Origin: Vitellaria paradoxa
Taxonomy: Eukaryota; Streptophyta; Magnoliopsida; Ericales; Sapotaceae
Length of the DNA stretch: 64,000 bases
NCBI GenBank assembly: GCA_019916065.1
Contig: CM034238.1
Location: forward strand, 4,924,199-4,988,198
Direction: 5' to 3'
Shown here: positions 22,782 through 36,186 of the stretch, piece after piece
Numbering within the stretch: position 1 is the first letter of the stretch
Layout: each line of letters opens with the position of its first letter
Notes under the pieces: model-generated
The model's database searches: none
Told to the model about the DNA's origin: nothing
Seen by the model: the letters and a program-made list of their open reading frames with translations, nothing else
Made by a program: the position numbers and the translations under genes

Positions 22782-25700
22782 AAAAAATTTAAATAGTACT
22801 TTTTTGACTTGTAGCCACAATCGGAGGTGATGTTGATTTTTTAAAATATTTTAAAATTTTAGTTAGAGACTGTGATATAATACCATAACCCTTGCACTCA
22901 TGATCAATGCAGTGGGAGTCGGAGGAAAGTCCAAAAATATGGGTCTTCGTCAGTGTTAGGTTTTGAGCATCCAACCTCACTGTGCCGATATGGGAAATTG
23001 TAGCCAAAAACCTTTGTTTTCATTACTTTCATTCCTTGGTTCTTTTCTCCTTTTTAGACAGGAAATTCTTAAAGCATGGGGGCTGTTTGGTTTCGCCAAA
23101 ATAACTACAGTAGAGGCATGTTTTAGGGGACAGTTCATACTTCACATGCATATACCTATATATAATTCATTTTTTCTGCAATCGTGTATCGATCTCTTGG
23201 TGCTGGCCCGACACTGCAAAGTAATAATCACAAAGTTAAGCTAAGTCAGTCAGTGACATTGCCACAATTTATGTTTGACATTTTGCTTGATAATTAACTT
23301 TTTAAGTGAATAAGAATTATTCGGGAGTTTATGGAATAAATTCTATAAATACTTTTTAACGAGTTGGGTCTACGAGCACACAAAAAAATTTTAATTAGAT
23401 TAGACTCTCAATATCTACTCTCATTTTCACCTTTTTAAATGTTGTGCCCCTTTAACCTGTAAAAAAAATCAAATATTGAGGTGGCACAACACCTAAAATG
23501 CAGTTAAAGCCCCTCTAATGTGTCAATTTCACCCGCTAACGTTTTGTTTGATTATAAAACAACTTTTAACCCTTTTTTTCTTTAATTCTTTTCGTCTTAT
23601 TTGATTTTTTCACTAAATTTTAAATTTTTTTTTTTAAGAAGTAGCATCTTCTAGGCATGTTAATCACATTAGTAAAGAAAAAAAAAACAAAAAATAAAAA
23701 AATTCACTTCTATTTGGATAAGAAGTAGAAAAAATAAAAAAAATCATTATTTTCGTTACTTTTTATCCAAACAGATAACTTTTACCTAAATAGATATAAA
23801 TTTTTTGATTTTTTCTTTTTTGTAAATGCAATTAACATGCTTAAAAATTATAATTTCTAAAAAAAATTAAATTTTAATGACAGAAAGTCATATATGATAA
23901 AAAAGAAAAGCTACGTTCTTTTTTTTTTTTTTTGGTTGAAAGGTGAAAAAAAAAAAGAAGCTACCCAAACAAAGCTTAAACCATATATTGGTCAGTGGTG
24001 TTTATGTAGCTTGATGTGTTCAAAGTTTTAGTCTAATAATTGGACCAATAAATCTACGATTCCTAATTAGAATATGTAACAAAGCCACTTTACCATGCAC
24101 TGCTATTAAATCACTACTCCCAAGTTAAACTGATGTTTGGAAGATGAGGAAAGAACTAATTTCATTCATATATATATATATATATAGCTATTAGAATTGG
24201 AAATATTGTGGAAGTTTTAATACATGCAAGCAAAGGTAAATTGTATTTCTTATGTTTGAATTTTGTATAATACGACAACTCTTGTCACCAAAATAATATA
24301 TATAATTCTATTTTTTTTAATTATATCCTAAAGTTTAGTTGGTGTAACTTTTATTTATGATGAGGTAGAGGAGGTTTTCTTATTAAAAATCGTTGTGTTC
24401 ACTTGTGTTGGATTGATTTGTGATATTTACATTTATTTGTGATTAATTATTATTAACTTTTGTTGAGTTGATAGTAAATATTGAATTTTTAATATTATTC
24501 CAGCTTCCAATCATGATAATGTGGAGTCTTTTTTTCTTTTCTTTTTGGTTTTTGCTTTTTCTTTTAAAAAAAAAAAACAAGTAGCAACATATGTTTTTCA
24601 ACTTCGTCATTACTTGCTTGTTTGTACTTTTTTTTTATTTTTTGAGAGAGGGAGAGAGAGAGAGAGTTGAGAGCTTCAAATAACAAAAAAAAAAAAAAAA
24701 ATCAAAATCTTTTGTGGGGATAAAGGCAATGGTAAGTAGCTCCTTTTAATAATGCCTTGGAAGTGAAATATATTAGGGTACATTAATCTTCAACAGACGA
24801 GCAGGCACACCAATTGATATCAAATGTACCACAATTGCTGTGTGTGTGTTGTCAGTTTTTTTTTTTTTTTTAATGTCATGCCAACTACCACAGAAATTCA
24901 AGTAAGGTCATAGAGCTTTCACCCAATCTATACACCATAGGTCCTCTTTGTATAATGACCTATATATATACAAACACAAACACACATGATAATAGGAGTA
25001 CCTGGGTCACCCCTAAAATATATAATTCATGCAAGAGAACAAGTAATGAAAACAGTAATCCCTAACAAATAGGACAGTGACATCTATTAATTTATGCATG
25101 CATGCAATTATCCTTTTCTATTCCTCAGTTTTTTACAATTATAATGAAATATTAATTGTTAGTTCAATTTTACTTTAAACTCCTATGGTCTGGAATTAAT
25201 AGTTTAGGGATAGAATTACGTACATGCATCTGACTTTTTCAGACCATATATATGCATATGCAGTACCAGTGCACTGGTTCTTTTATCATAGCAGTCAAAA
25301 GAAGTGTGGCATCAATCAAATTCACCAGCAGTTTCATTGCCAAGAAGCTGGAAAAGTTATTCAATATTATTGCATGTAAAAAGATTTTTATTACAAAGCA
25401 TGCAGATGACCTCTCATAGCACTTGATCACTGAACACGTACACTTTATTTATATAACTAAAGGCCTGTTTTTCCATCCACCCAAACAAAAGAAAAGCAGA
25501 GAGAGAGAGAGAGAGAGAGAGAGAGCCACAAATTTAAATATTGAATTTTCAGCCTCACCAAAAAGCCCAATCAAACCATTAAGGCCATTCCTTTACAACA
25601 GGTGGGTGATTAACATGCATTGTGGCAACAAATGAACCACTAAAAAAATTGAGGGGGAAAAACCCTCGTTCAGTGTCAACCTCACAGCAAACAAGTCGAA

Positions 25701-25878
25701 GCAAATACATGTGGTCTAAAATGGTGGAGCCTACAGGCCTTGACAATTAAAAGCTGGGGAAAAAGATGGTAGAGTTTCAGCCCGACTGAAAAAACAAGCA
25801 TTTATTCTCAGTCTTCTTTTACTAAGCTTCCAACAACAGACAATCTGAACTTTTCCCCTTTTTTCCCCCCGGATTCTT

Positions 25879-28392
25879 TCACATGAATTGCTTAAGAGCT
25901 CCACGTAGGGTCTTCACAAGATCCTTAATTGTCATGGTGAATTCCACCTCCATCTGCAAAAGTTCAAGAATTGTTTCAATGGGTAGATCGAAATCAAAGA
26001 GTTTTCACTTAATATTCTTCCCAAATTTATTCTTAAGGGTTTTGCCATCCAAGAGAGGATCACGTCAATATCATTCAAAATATACGTACTAAAACAATAA
26101 ACTTTAGTAAATTGTGCTAAAAACATATAACTTTTTTAAAATTAAAGTTAAATTATATTTAGTACACTTATATTTTACTATCAAGCTTACTTTAAAATTT
26201 ATATTTTAAATCTTCTTATCATGCCATATCGTTTCATTTTATCTCATTCTTTAAAATTTATTAATGAAATGTAATAACAAAATAATGTGATTGAATTAAA
26301 TATATACGCAAAATGAAACAATTTAAAATACTAATCATAAAGTAAGATTAAAGATAAAGTATAGGAATGATAGGCTTGATTTACCCCAGAATTAATTAGG
26401 ATTTATAAATCACCTGAGCGATTATGGATATGTCTAGGGCGGAACTTCCAAAAGTCAAGACGCTGCTATTGAGGATTGATAGATGGAGCTTCTCAATTTC
26501 AGCTACTGTTTTTTCCAGAACTCCTTTCCTTCTCTCGCAATGAATCCTTATGAGCACATTCTTGTCACAAAACCTTGCTTCGATCTCCGGGAGCGGCTCG
26601 TCGAAGGAGCTGCCCGAGAAATTCTCGTCCGAGGAAGTGTCCCCATCTACATGGAGCTCATATTTCTTCACGAGGACCACTGACTCAATTGACTTATTCC
26701 TAGCCTGTTCCTCAAGTGTCTTCACTCGTTCTTGGAGCTGTTTCAAGTACTTGATCGCATCTCCAAGGACAGAAGCCTTGTCCATCTGTAAATCACACCA
26801 TAATATAAAGCTAGCTAGTCACTGATTACTATAGTTCTTCTATCCAAACTCAGTGCCAAACTATCAAAAATATCAATCAAAATGATACGAACAAGTTCGT
26901 GACCATTGATTACTAAAAAATTTTACCCATTAGATTGTTTTATAATTATAAAATTGTAATTATCAAGTCATCCTAGCTAAAAATTCTAGCAATATTTTGA
27001 TAAATTAATGAAAAGCCAGTGTCTTAAATTTGTCTTCCCTTAAAAAATTTACTTGTGAGATTATTATTATTTATTTTTTGTTTTTTTGGGTGATCTTCAA
27101 CTGTCTAATAATTTTAACCAATCTTCTTCCGTAAAGAGAATGCGTCAAAATCACATGATGGGTATCTGAAGAAGGCCAAGATTGAGCTCCCCAATGTTGA
27201 AGCTATACAAAATGTACAGACGAAGAACTTGCATTGTTTCAAGACAACAATTATAGTGTTCGAACTTGAAAAGGGGCATAGCTAAGAATTTTTTATATAA
27301 TAAGAATGTCTGGAGTTGTTTAAATAGTAAGTAAAAAATTTTTTTCAAATTTATATAGTAAGTAAAAAATCTAAGTTTCATAGAAATTTGACTAAAAAAA
27401 CAAAACAAAAAATAAATAAATAAACAAAAGAAGTGCTTCAAACGGACCCGGTATTTATAATAATATACCTTCTTTAGGCCGGGGACAATGGCGGATAGAG
27501 CTATGAAACGCTGACTAAGCTTCTCTCTCCTCTTCCTCTCAGCTATAATGTGGTCTTGATTGTTAGAAAGTCTAGTACTGTTCTGCTTAATTCTCTTCGC
27601 TCCTTCACAGGCCTTGAACACAAAACTTTGGTTTCCACCACCAAACGAACCTTGATGAGAAGCCAGGGCATCGGAGGGCAAAGTAGTAATATTGCTCTTG
27701 GAAGCAACAGAAGACACCACTGCGTCCTCTTTGGGCTTGAGGATCCCAACTTGATGAGCCGCATAATTTGAATTGGCAAAAGGAACTTGTGGGTTTGATA
27801 TTATATGATGATGATCGTGGTGAGGAGTTCGAGGGGAAGTCGTCCAACTGTTAGTCCTGATCATTTTCGAGGGCCTGTCGATGCCGCCGCCGCCGCCCCC
27901 GGAGGGGGGGTGCGATGTTTCCAGCTGAGAAGGTTTAAGGTCGAACATTGGGTGCGAAAAAGAGTGGTGTAAAGTCTCTTCGAAGGAAGCTGATGCTACA
28001 GAAACTGCACTCAGCTCATCAAGGGTGTTAATCGGCCAGTCATGATGAATGAATCCATTTTCATCCATTCCCTGCAAAGAAATTAATTTTCTTCATATTA
28101 ATTTAGTCATAGCACATACATACTTATATATATATATATATATTACAACAATTAACTTTTTGTTAATACAACTTGCAAAAATTACAGTAAAATTCATCAT
28201 TCCAACCTAATGTTTATTAATTGATAACAATTACAATTAAGAGGAACTTGCCAGTATGATTATTTTTTTAAATTAAACAGACAACTTTATATGAATGAAG
28301 AAGAGCAAAATTAAGAAAATTTAGAGAGTATATGCATGCAGAATTAAGAGTCTTACAAATTCTGCCAAGTCCCTGATGTGTGAGATCTCCAT
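25879..28392 (-). CDS. bHLH transcription factor, bHLH18/19/20(NAI1)/25 group, 4 exons, 361 aa
   Basis: Exons in transcript order: 28392-28357, 28071-27469, 26785-26414, 25953-25879; all phase 0 with GT-AG introns. The tiny exon 1 encodes MEISHIRDLAEF and joins GMDENGF, typical of this subgroup. The bHLH domain spans residues about 182-235: the basic region has H186, E190 and R194 (the HER triad expected for E-box/G-box binding), and the second helix starts at exon 3 (MDKASVLGDAIKYLKQL) and runs into a leucine-zipper-like heptad. The C-terminal ~90 residues form the ACT-like fold seen in the family. The middle is low-complexity (GGGGGG, His-rich HHDHHH, Ser). Subgroup IVa members regulate ER-body, iron and defence genes in Arabidopsis; the exact role here is inference. 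The leader contains long CT microsatellites. An unspliced frame running into intron 2 is not the product. Confidence 0.92.
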
Positions 28393-28475
28393 GAGAGGGA
28401 AGGCAAAGTACTGAAAAGAAGGTCATCAAATCATATTAGGTCAACTCAATAAACAAGCAAAAACACAGAATTCAA

Positions 28476-28502
28476 TCTCTCTCTCTCTCTCTCTCTCTCT
28501 TT
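28476..28502. repeat. (CT)n microsatellite upstream of the bHLH gene
   Basis: About 13 CT units roughly 85 bp upstream of the bHLH start codon. A second, longer CT tract lies at 28882-28919. Confidence 0.8.
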
Positions 28503-28879
28503 TTAAAGCTTACAAATGAAACCCTTCAACTGCATATTCTTCCCTCTGGAAAACTTTTCCAAAACCTTCCGGACACAAATTCCCCACAAGTTGGTTGGGA
28601 AACTTGGGAAGGATTCACGAACCCTTGAGGAAAGGTTAAAATTAGAGTAGACAGTTCCACATGAGTTCGCGAATCCTTCTTTCAAATATACCCTCATAAT
28701 TCAAGGAGAAAGAGAGAGAGAGGGTGTATGTTTGTGTCAGTATGGAAAAACCCTTACCTTTTAGTAATGGCCTTGGGCTTAGTTTTCTTGTCCACTCCCT
28801 CTGTCTTGGATACCTGGTTGCTTTAATACCATTTGGTTTGGAGCCACCACTCCCACCCCCACTCTCTTTATCTCTCTAT

Positions 28880-28881
<2 letters not shown>

Positions 28882-28919
<38 letters not shown>
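28882..28919. repeat. (CT)n microsatellite in the bHLH promoter region
   Basis: About 18 CT units some 500 bp upstream of the bHLH start. On the gene strand it is (GA)n, a common plant promoter motif. Confidence 0.8.
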
Positions 28920-28921
<2 letters not shown>

Positions 28922-30596
28922 ACGGCTGATAATGATAACTGGCCACAGACAATTGAACGATCATTACTTATACAAAATTGGTATTTAGAATCTCACCGGG
29001 AAGCTTCGAGCTGAAGAAATACAAAAATAAACAATTATTTATTTGTTTTTTTAATTTACATTTCTGAACGTTTTCCCGATTAAATTATAATGGAAACGCC
29101 CCCGCCCAAGTCCTTTATTGCTTAGGACAATGACCCAGCACCCATAATCTCCCAGTCACATTCACAAATCATCCCACCTAGAAAAAAAGTCACCCCTAAT
29201 TTGATGACCCCACAGTTTAACACACACATGCATATACATAAATATACTACTAATATTATGTATTATACTTGTATGCATGATATTTCATCTTAGACAAATT
29301 AATTAGCTGGTGACAAAGATGTATGTATACTCACACACTATAGTTAAACATATATATATTACATGCAGACAGTGGTGGACCCAAAAAACTCAGCCAGCGT
29401 AGGCCCGAATAGCATAGCCTAAGTGAGCGTAGCCTCTAAGAATCTAACAGGTAAGAAGAGTTCTGCCTAGTTGCCTGACTAATATGTGAAATGACATGAT
29501 TGCCCCTACCCCAAGGTACCGCTCCCAAAGTGTCAAGACAAAGCTGCATGACGTTGAAACTGGATTAGCCTGTAATACCGTGGGAATGCGAGGGCGAGAT
29601 TGTAATTTCGAATTTGAGCTGAGAACCATACGGAGAGAAAGAAACAAAAAGTTAACTCACTCTCATGTTATCGAGTTTCCGTGAGATATATACATACAGA
29701 GGGAGAAAAACGGAGTGACAGTTGAGTACAGAGAGAGCAAGAAAAGAAGCCCCGATCTCGCCCAACCCGGTCGTCCCCGTCCTCGGCATGCATGCAGGCA
29801 CTCATACTGACAATGCATGGGTATATTTTACGGAGAAAAAAAAAAGTTCGAATTGTGTCACTTTCTTTCAAGTAAAAGCAATCACTTTAGCTTACTAATT
29901 TGCGAAAAATGATATTTAATCAAAACCTTTTATAAGAAAATTGTATTAAAATGATGTGAGGATGAAATTTTTATAATAAAATATTATTTTAGTGAATTTT
30001 TCATTTTAGAGTAATTGATATATAATAAATTTATATAATTCTGGTAAAGTATTCTGATTAAAACTTTTTTTTAACGTATAATGTGGATATATATATATAT
30101 ATATATATACTCATAATTTATATATTTTTTTAATTCAAAATTTATCGATTTATTATAGTTCTCAACGAATCACGTAACAATGGATAAATCAAAAATCAAC
30201 ACAACACCTCACAATTACACGAATAAGTTAAGTTTAATATTTACACCTTATATAGGAACCTCTAAAAATTACTTAATCTTAAAGTCAAACTCTTAATCTC
30301 CTTTAAAGAATCCAAGAACTGCTCAACTGACATAGAGTAGTTGGATTACTCATAGTTTACATCCATTCATGCTTGTACATAAAAATGTTCTTACGCAATT
30401 TAAATTTAAAATTATGTAATAATAATATTGATGTAATAAAAAAAATAATGAATCTTTTCTGAGGATGCACTCAAAAACATATCACGAATAAAAGAATTGC
30501 GGCAGCTAGTCATAGTATGGCATTAGCATTAACCACCTAAAATAGGAAGGCCATTTCCATTGTGAATTATGTGAGAGAAATCACTTTCTTATTTAG

Positions 30597-31164
30597 GTAG
30601 TGTTTGGAGTGGTAAAAAATAAAAAAAATAAGATAAATTGTGATTTTGGGTTAATTTTGACATTTGATGTTTTCTCTTCAAACTGCGTTTTGTAAATATG
30701 AACAATGGCAAATCGTTAAAACAGTTTCCCAAATCTGTTCTAACGGATTCAAAAAATCAACACTCAAAATTATGCACAATAATTCTACGCTCTCTCGATA
30801 GCAATAAACCGTTAGAATAGTTTTTCAAATCCATTTTAACAGACTTAAAAAGTCTCTTTGGAGATGCACAACGTCAAAATTATTAAAACGATTTTTTCAA
30901 ATCGTTCTAACGGATTCAAAAAAAATTTATAAAATAGTAATAATAGTATTCGTTTGAAAGCTTTCGACTTAAAAAATATGATTGTAAAAAAAAAAATTTA
31001 CGTACTCAGTTAATTTCCTTCCAAATTTTTTATTTTTTTAGTAAAATATTGAAAATTTTTAAAATTAATAAAAGTAGGAATGTGTAAATATGTAATAGAA
31101 AATTTTAATGGTCTTCAAAAATTACTAGAAATTTATTTTGTTTCTTGGAACATCAAACGGTGCC
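30597..31164. mobile_element. PIF/Harbinger-like MITE, 568 bp, TTA target duplication
   Basis: The left end is GGTAGTGTTTGGAGTGG and the right end, reverse-complemented, GGCACCGTTTGATGTTCC. TTA directly flanks both sides (30594-30596 and 31165-31167). The interior holds repeated palindromic words around 'aatccgttctaacggattc'. Non-coding. Confidence 0.7.
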
Positions 31165-31192
31165 TTAAGAAATATTTTGCATGTGTAGTAAT

Positions 31193-31194
<2 letters not shown>

Positions 31195-31228
<34 letters not shown>
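31195..31228. repeat. (CA)n microsatellite
   Basis: About 17 CA units. It lies between a MITE and a family A repeat. Confidence 0.85.
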
Positions 31229-31233
<5 letters not shown>

Positions 31234-31360
31234 GAATAGATGGTGGGCTAGGGCGTTTGTCGAACTTCAACACTACATTGAAGGGAATTGCCGGGTTGGT
31301 GAAACCTCATGAGGAGGCGCATCCAGAAACAAGACTTTGGCACGTGTACATTGATTATAC

Positions 31361-31515
31361 GGTCCTGTTTGGTATCACTAAAAATCACCAAAATTTACTA
31401 ACTTTAACTATTTTTTATACTTTTCTCCGATCAAAATTTTTCACATTTCATTTTTATGTCACATCTTTTTACTTTTATTGTACTTTTTGTTCAATTTTTT
31501 GTCAACCAAACACCG
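31361..31515. mobile_element. MITE-like repeat, family A, copy 3 (inverted)
   Basis: Starts GGTCCTGTTTGGTAT and ends ACCAAACACCGC. The interior is the reverse-complement relative of the 3421-3574 copy ('ttttatgtcacatctttt', 'ttttattgtactttttgt'). Confidence 0.55.
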
Positions 31516-32356
31516 CTCATTAATTAAATATATTTATAATTTATATATCTCAATTATAAATTGAGAAAGAAATTTAAAAAAAAGGAACTATTAATGTTTA
31601 GGACCTTAGAATTCTTGAAATTAAGATTTAATAAATAATATTTGTTTCCCAAATTATGATTTAGTCATGTTTTACCTTTGCCCTTTAGTACCTGTTTGAA
31701 GTAATTAATTGAACTGTTATCTAAAAGTAGCTTTTTCCAATCAACAGTTATTTTTTAAAAAGAATTTTTAGGCTTTTTTTTTTTTAACTTTAAACTAGTG
31801 TGCTTTCTTTTTTCGAAAATAAATAAGAATGCTTAAAAACTTTTGAATGAATCAATTTTACATACGTAAGAACTTTTTTTTTTTTAAGTACAATTTGGGA
31901 AAATAAAAAGAAAAAAGTAAACTTTAGAAAACCAGTAAACATTCTCTTCCAGACAACAGTCATCATTTACAAATGCACTTCACATCTATTGGAAATGTAC
32001 AAATCAAGTATATTAATATATATATTTATTGCATAAACATAAAAAGAGATACAAAATGCGTCAAATGCGCATACGTAAAAGTGTAGTTTCCATTTTCACA
32101 AAAGAAATGTTGTTTGGATGAAAATTTTTAAAAAAGAAATCTAATTTGGAATCCCCCAGGTTATATCTATATTATATACATACACACACATATATATCAT
32201 CTATCATTATAATTCTCCCAAAATTTTTGAAATGTTATCATCATGCATCAAAAATATTTGGAAGCAGTGTAGACTAAATAAATCTACCTTTTTAGTTATT
32301 AAAAGCTTTTGACATTTGATAGTCCCACTAAAAACTTGAATGTTGGAATTTACTTA

Positions 32357-33314
32357 GGCACCGTCTACTGTGTTAACAAACAAAATAAAATAAAATATAT
32401 CTTCAACAATCTCTATAAATCATTAAAATTTTTTATTACACATTTCCTCTTTTACTAATTTCAAAAAAAGTTCAATATTTTGCTAAAAAAAATAAAAAAT
32501 TCAGAATAAATTTAATCAAATACGAAAATTTTTTTTGGCAATCATGTTTCCTGAGTCAAAAATTTTCGAACTAATACTATTTTAGCCTGAACCCACGAAA
32601 CCGTTTGAATCCATTACAATAGATTTGGAAAAACCGTTTTAATGGATTACCACTATTCATCTCAAAAAGATAATGCTAGCGTATATTAAATAATTAGAAG
32701 TACAATTTTGGTAATAGTCAGATAGGTAGTGGTATAGTTTGAGTAGACTTATAACAGTCGAGTTTGTTTCTAATTCCTATTCTAATTCTACTTTAGCACC
32801 TCTATAAATAGGATTGCTATTCTATTATATATACACAGATTAATATACAGAATTTTCACAGTTTCATTTTATTCTTTTCTTCTAACAGATAAGATTTGGA
32901 GGGAGAAAGACGAACTATTATTTCGGAATTTTTTGAATTTGTTAGAACGAATTTAAAAAAATCGTTCGAACAGATTATTACTGTTCATCTCAAAAAGATA
33001 AGATTTGGAGAGAGAGAAACAAGCTATTATTTGGGAGTTTTTTGAATCCGTTAGAATGGTTCTAACGGATTATCACTGTTCATCTAAAAAAAAAAATCGT
33101 TCAAAAAAAATAAGAGAGAGAAGAACTATTATTTTGAAATTTTTTGAATCCATTAAAATGGATCTAGGAAAACCGTTCTGATAGATTGTCACTGTTTATC
33201 TCCAAAAAATTACAGTATGGAAAGAAAATCAAATGTCAAAATTTACTTAAAATCATGTTTTATCTCGTTTTATCTTTTTTTTTTTTCTTATTTTTTATTA
33301 CTCTAAGCGCTACC
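32357..33314. mobile_element. TTA-flanked element of 958 bp with internal palindromic tandem units
   Basis: Flanked by TTA (32354-32356 and 33315-33317). The ends are weakly inverted: GGCACCGTCTACTGTG versus GGTAGCGCTTAGAGTA on the other strand. Inside, a unit of roughly 70-110 bases ('tttgaatccgttagaatggt', 'tctaacggattatcactgtt', 'catctcaaaaagataagatt') occurs about four times between 32600 and 33210, each containing a short inverted repeat. Probably a non-autonomous PIF/Harbinger-type element enlarged by internal duplication. Confidence 0.6.
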
Positions 33315-33548
33315 TTAGTTTAGTTAGCAAATTTTTCAAAGTGTACACAAAAATTGAAACCTAGTTTCATTAATTCAAGTTAATTACCACAATTATAACT
33401 ATAGATAAAAGAAATTAAACAATCTTTTTTTAGTGCATTATTGAAACAAAAATTAAAACAAAAATAGATAAATACATTGTGTTGATATGATTAATATGAG
33501 ATCTATAACATCCATGGTTAGTGTATTGATGATTCAATCAAATATATA

Positions 33549-36134
33549 TCTATACTATAATATTAAAAGAATATAGTTTCTCTCTCATGTTCTCTTTCAC
33601 TCTCATTCTATGTACCGGGTCTAATTGAGCTCTATTTCACTTTTTTTTTTTTATAAAATTTTGAATTATTTTTGTAACTTCCTTTCTTTTCTCTTATTTT
33701 CTTCTCTATTCTCATTCACAAAATTTTTAATTTTTATCTCACATCGATAAAATACTACAACTATATTTTTTCTTTTGGCTATAAAAAGATCAGAATTGTG
33801 ACATTTGATTTTAATAAATATAAAAGAACTCATAGTTCCAAAAAGGGATCCACTTACTTTTAAATTCTATATAAATGAACACATGAACCCACTTGCTTGG
33901 GTTCCAAAAAGGGACTTAGTAGCTTTTAAATTTCACATAAATCAACTCATGGGTACCCAAAAAAAAAAAAAAACTCTACTTGCTTATAAATTCAAAATAG
34001 TTGTAAAATTTATATTTTTTAATTATATTAGTAATTAAATTGAAAACACAAATAAAAATTAAATTAAAAAACACAAACACAAAAAGCTTAAATAAATAAC
34101 AAAAACTCTTGGTATTTATTAAATTTAAAATTACTAAAAATTAATTAGGCTCATAAGTAATTATTTTTTTAAATAATTTTTTAAATTTAAATTAGTCACA
34201 TTAATTATATCTGTTTTATTTTATAAAGCATATATCATTAGTAATAATATTCTTTTATTTGAGTTATTTTTACAAAACCAATTAAAAATTTATTATCAAA
34301 TTGTATGTGACACTCTATATGTTCATCATTCTACCTTTTTTATTCTTACAAAATTTTGAATAAAATTAAGTCTTGCAATTGATTTTTTCTAAATTCTAAT
34401 TTTAAATTTAAATTAATCAGATTGACCAAATTTTTTAAATTAATAACAATGTTTTAAATTTAAGTTATTTTTATGAATTCAATCAAAAAATTACTACTAA
34501 ATCATGTATGGTACTCTTCATATTCACCATTTTATTTTTTTTATTTTTATAAATCTTTGAATCAAATACAATTTTTTCACTTTTTATTCTTTTTGTTCTC
34601 ATCACAAAATTTTTTCTATCTTTTGTTCAACGGATAACAACAACTCTTTTTTTGTTTTTTTTTTTTTTTTGTTTTTTTCTATATGGCTACTGTGGACATG
34701 TGATCTTCATAAATATAAAATAAACTCATGGTTTTTTTAAATGAAACTTGCCTATTGGTTCATTGTAATTATAAAATTTGCTAAACAATTAATTCGGGTT
34801 GAAAAATGATTTTAAAATTATTAAATATTAATTGTATTTAAAAAATATCATTTATCTTATATTAACAACTCTTGTTATACTTAAATTTAAAAATAGAAAA
34901 AAAATGCTAGAATATTATTTAAGCCTGGGAATAAACTTTTTAATTTTTAATTCTAAATTTGAATTGGTCATATCAATAAATTTTTAACCAATTATTAATC
35001 ATCAATATTTGAATTATTTTTACAAATGATCTATATTTTCTATGTATGTATATATCAAAGTTGTGTAATTTTTCTTTAATCTCATTAGCCCAAATCATAT
35101 GTGCATCCTCCCTATTTATCATTCTACTTTTAAGTTTTTTTTTTTTTTTTTAAGAAATTTTTGAATGAAATGCTTTCTTTCTTTTATTTTTTAGCACTCT
35201 TTTTTTTTTTATCTTTACTTCTTTTTATCTCATATAGATGCATGAGTACAATTACATTTTTTATTTTATTTGTATAATCACTTGGTTTGTATTATGTGAT
35301 TATAAGTAATGTGAAATGAGTTAATGGACTTCTAAAATGGGCACACCTTCCCATTAGTTTAGAATTGTCGTAAAATTTACGTATTTAAATAACTAATTAG
35401 ACTTGAAAGAAAAAAATTAATTAAATTTAAAAACTCTTCTTATAATAAAAACTATTAGTATATTTTGAATTTAAAATACAAAAAGAAAAAATACCTACTA
35501 TTAATAAGGTATGAAAATGCTTAAGTATTAATTAGACTAGAAAGTAATTTTTTTAAAGTTTAATTTTAAAGTTAAATTCACTGTGTTGATTATCGATTGA
35601 AAATCTAATTAATAACACTCAGAATTTAATTTATTTTTATAAAGTACAACATACAAATAACAAAAATATTTTTTAGTTTGAGTTATTTTTTAAAAACTAG
35701 ACAAAAATTAATTTAAAAAAATTAAGATTAATAGTATTTCTAGCTCAAGCTAGTTTTGCGAAATGAGTAAAGAGTTAAAAAAATAAAAACATATATAAAA
35801 ATTAACAAACAATCTGAAATAAAAAAAAAGATTAGGTTAATTAGGTAAGTTTGTGATTTAATATATAAAATTTATAATAAATTTAGAATTTTAGGATTGG
35901 GTCAAATCAAAATTTGATAAAATATAAATTTTTAGTATTCATATAAAAACTCGATTATGATCAATTCTATCAACTTACTAACCTTAACATAAATAAAAAT
36001 ATATAAAAAATAACTCAATAATTATTTTATGAAATTATGCAACTTAATTAAAATATTTTATAATATATTTAAAATTATATTTTATCTTTAAAAAAATATT
36101 ATACAATTTAGTGTATCGCACGAGTCAACGCTAG
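33549..36134 (+). mobile_element. Putative non-autonomous Helitron, 2586 bp
   Basis: The 5' end TCTATACTATAATATTAAAA starts with the required TC and resembles plant Helitron 5' termini. The 3' end CGCACGAGTCAACGCTAG finishes in CTAG (CTRR), with a weak hairpin GTG-tatcg-CAC about 10 bases inside. The element sits exactly between an A (33548) and a T (36135), the AT target dinucleotide Helitrons use without target duplication. No RepHel (rolling-circle initiator/helicase) coding sequence is visible; the interior is almost pure AT-rich non-coding DNA with short internal repeats, so it would depend on an autonomous partner. The decayed hairpin suggests an old copy. Confidence 0.72.
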
Positions 36135-36168
<34 letters not shown>

Positions 36169-36186
36169 AAAGAGAGAGAGAGAGAC
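36135..36186. repeat. Compound (TA)n(TG)n(GA)n microsatellite at the Helitron 3' end
   Basis: TA, TG and GA runs follow one another immediately after the CTAG end of the Helitron. A simple-repeat target or post-insertion expansion are both possible. Confidence 0.85.

Larger units (their letters stand above)
18460..25878. other. Intergenic AT-rich region, repeats only
   Basis: 7.4 kb without a supportable gene. Open frames are short and low-complexity (poly-Lys, poly-Phe). It contains TAA-flanked MITEs (19414-19672 with a partial copy at 19712-19929, and 22629-22781), several (AT)n, (TTC)n, (AAT)n and GA tracts, and long poly(A/T) runs. About 25480-25880 is the 3' flank of the bHLH gene. Confidence 0.65.

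Noticed and set aside
27151..28077. Unspliced minus-strand frame of 308 codons as the bHLH product
   Set aside because: Its left half runs into intron 2 after the GLKK|gtatat donor and loses the bHLH second helix; the spliced model restores it, and its apparent start is a TTG.
29444..29871. Cluster of short overlapping frames upstream of the bHLH gene
   Set aside because: No frame carries a conserved motif or plausible splice partner; higher complexity alone is not enough.
31080..31523. 147-codon plus-strand frame with His-Thr repeats
   Set aside because: It reads through a CA microsatellite and a MITE and has no conserved segment.
33805..34038. 77-codon frame inside the Helitron as a captured gene
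   Set aside because: Built from a short internal direct repeat and AT-rich sequence; no domain recognisable.
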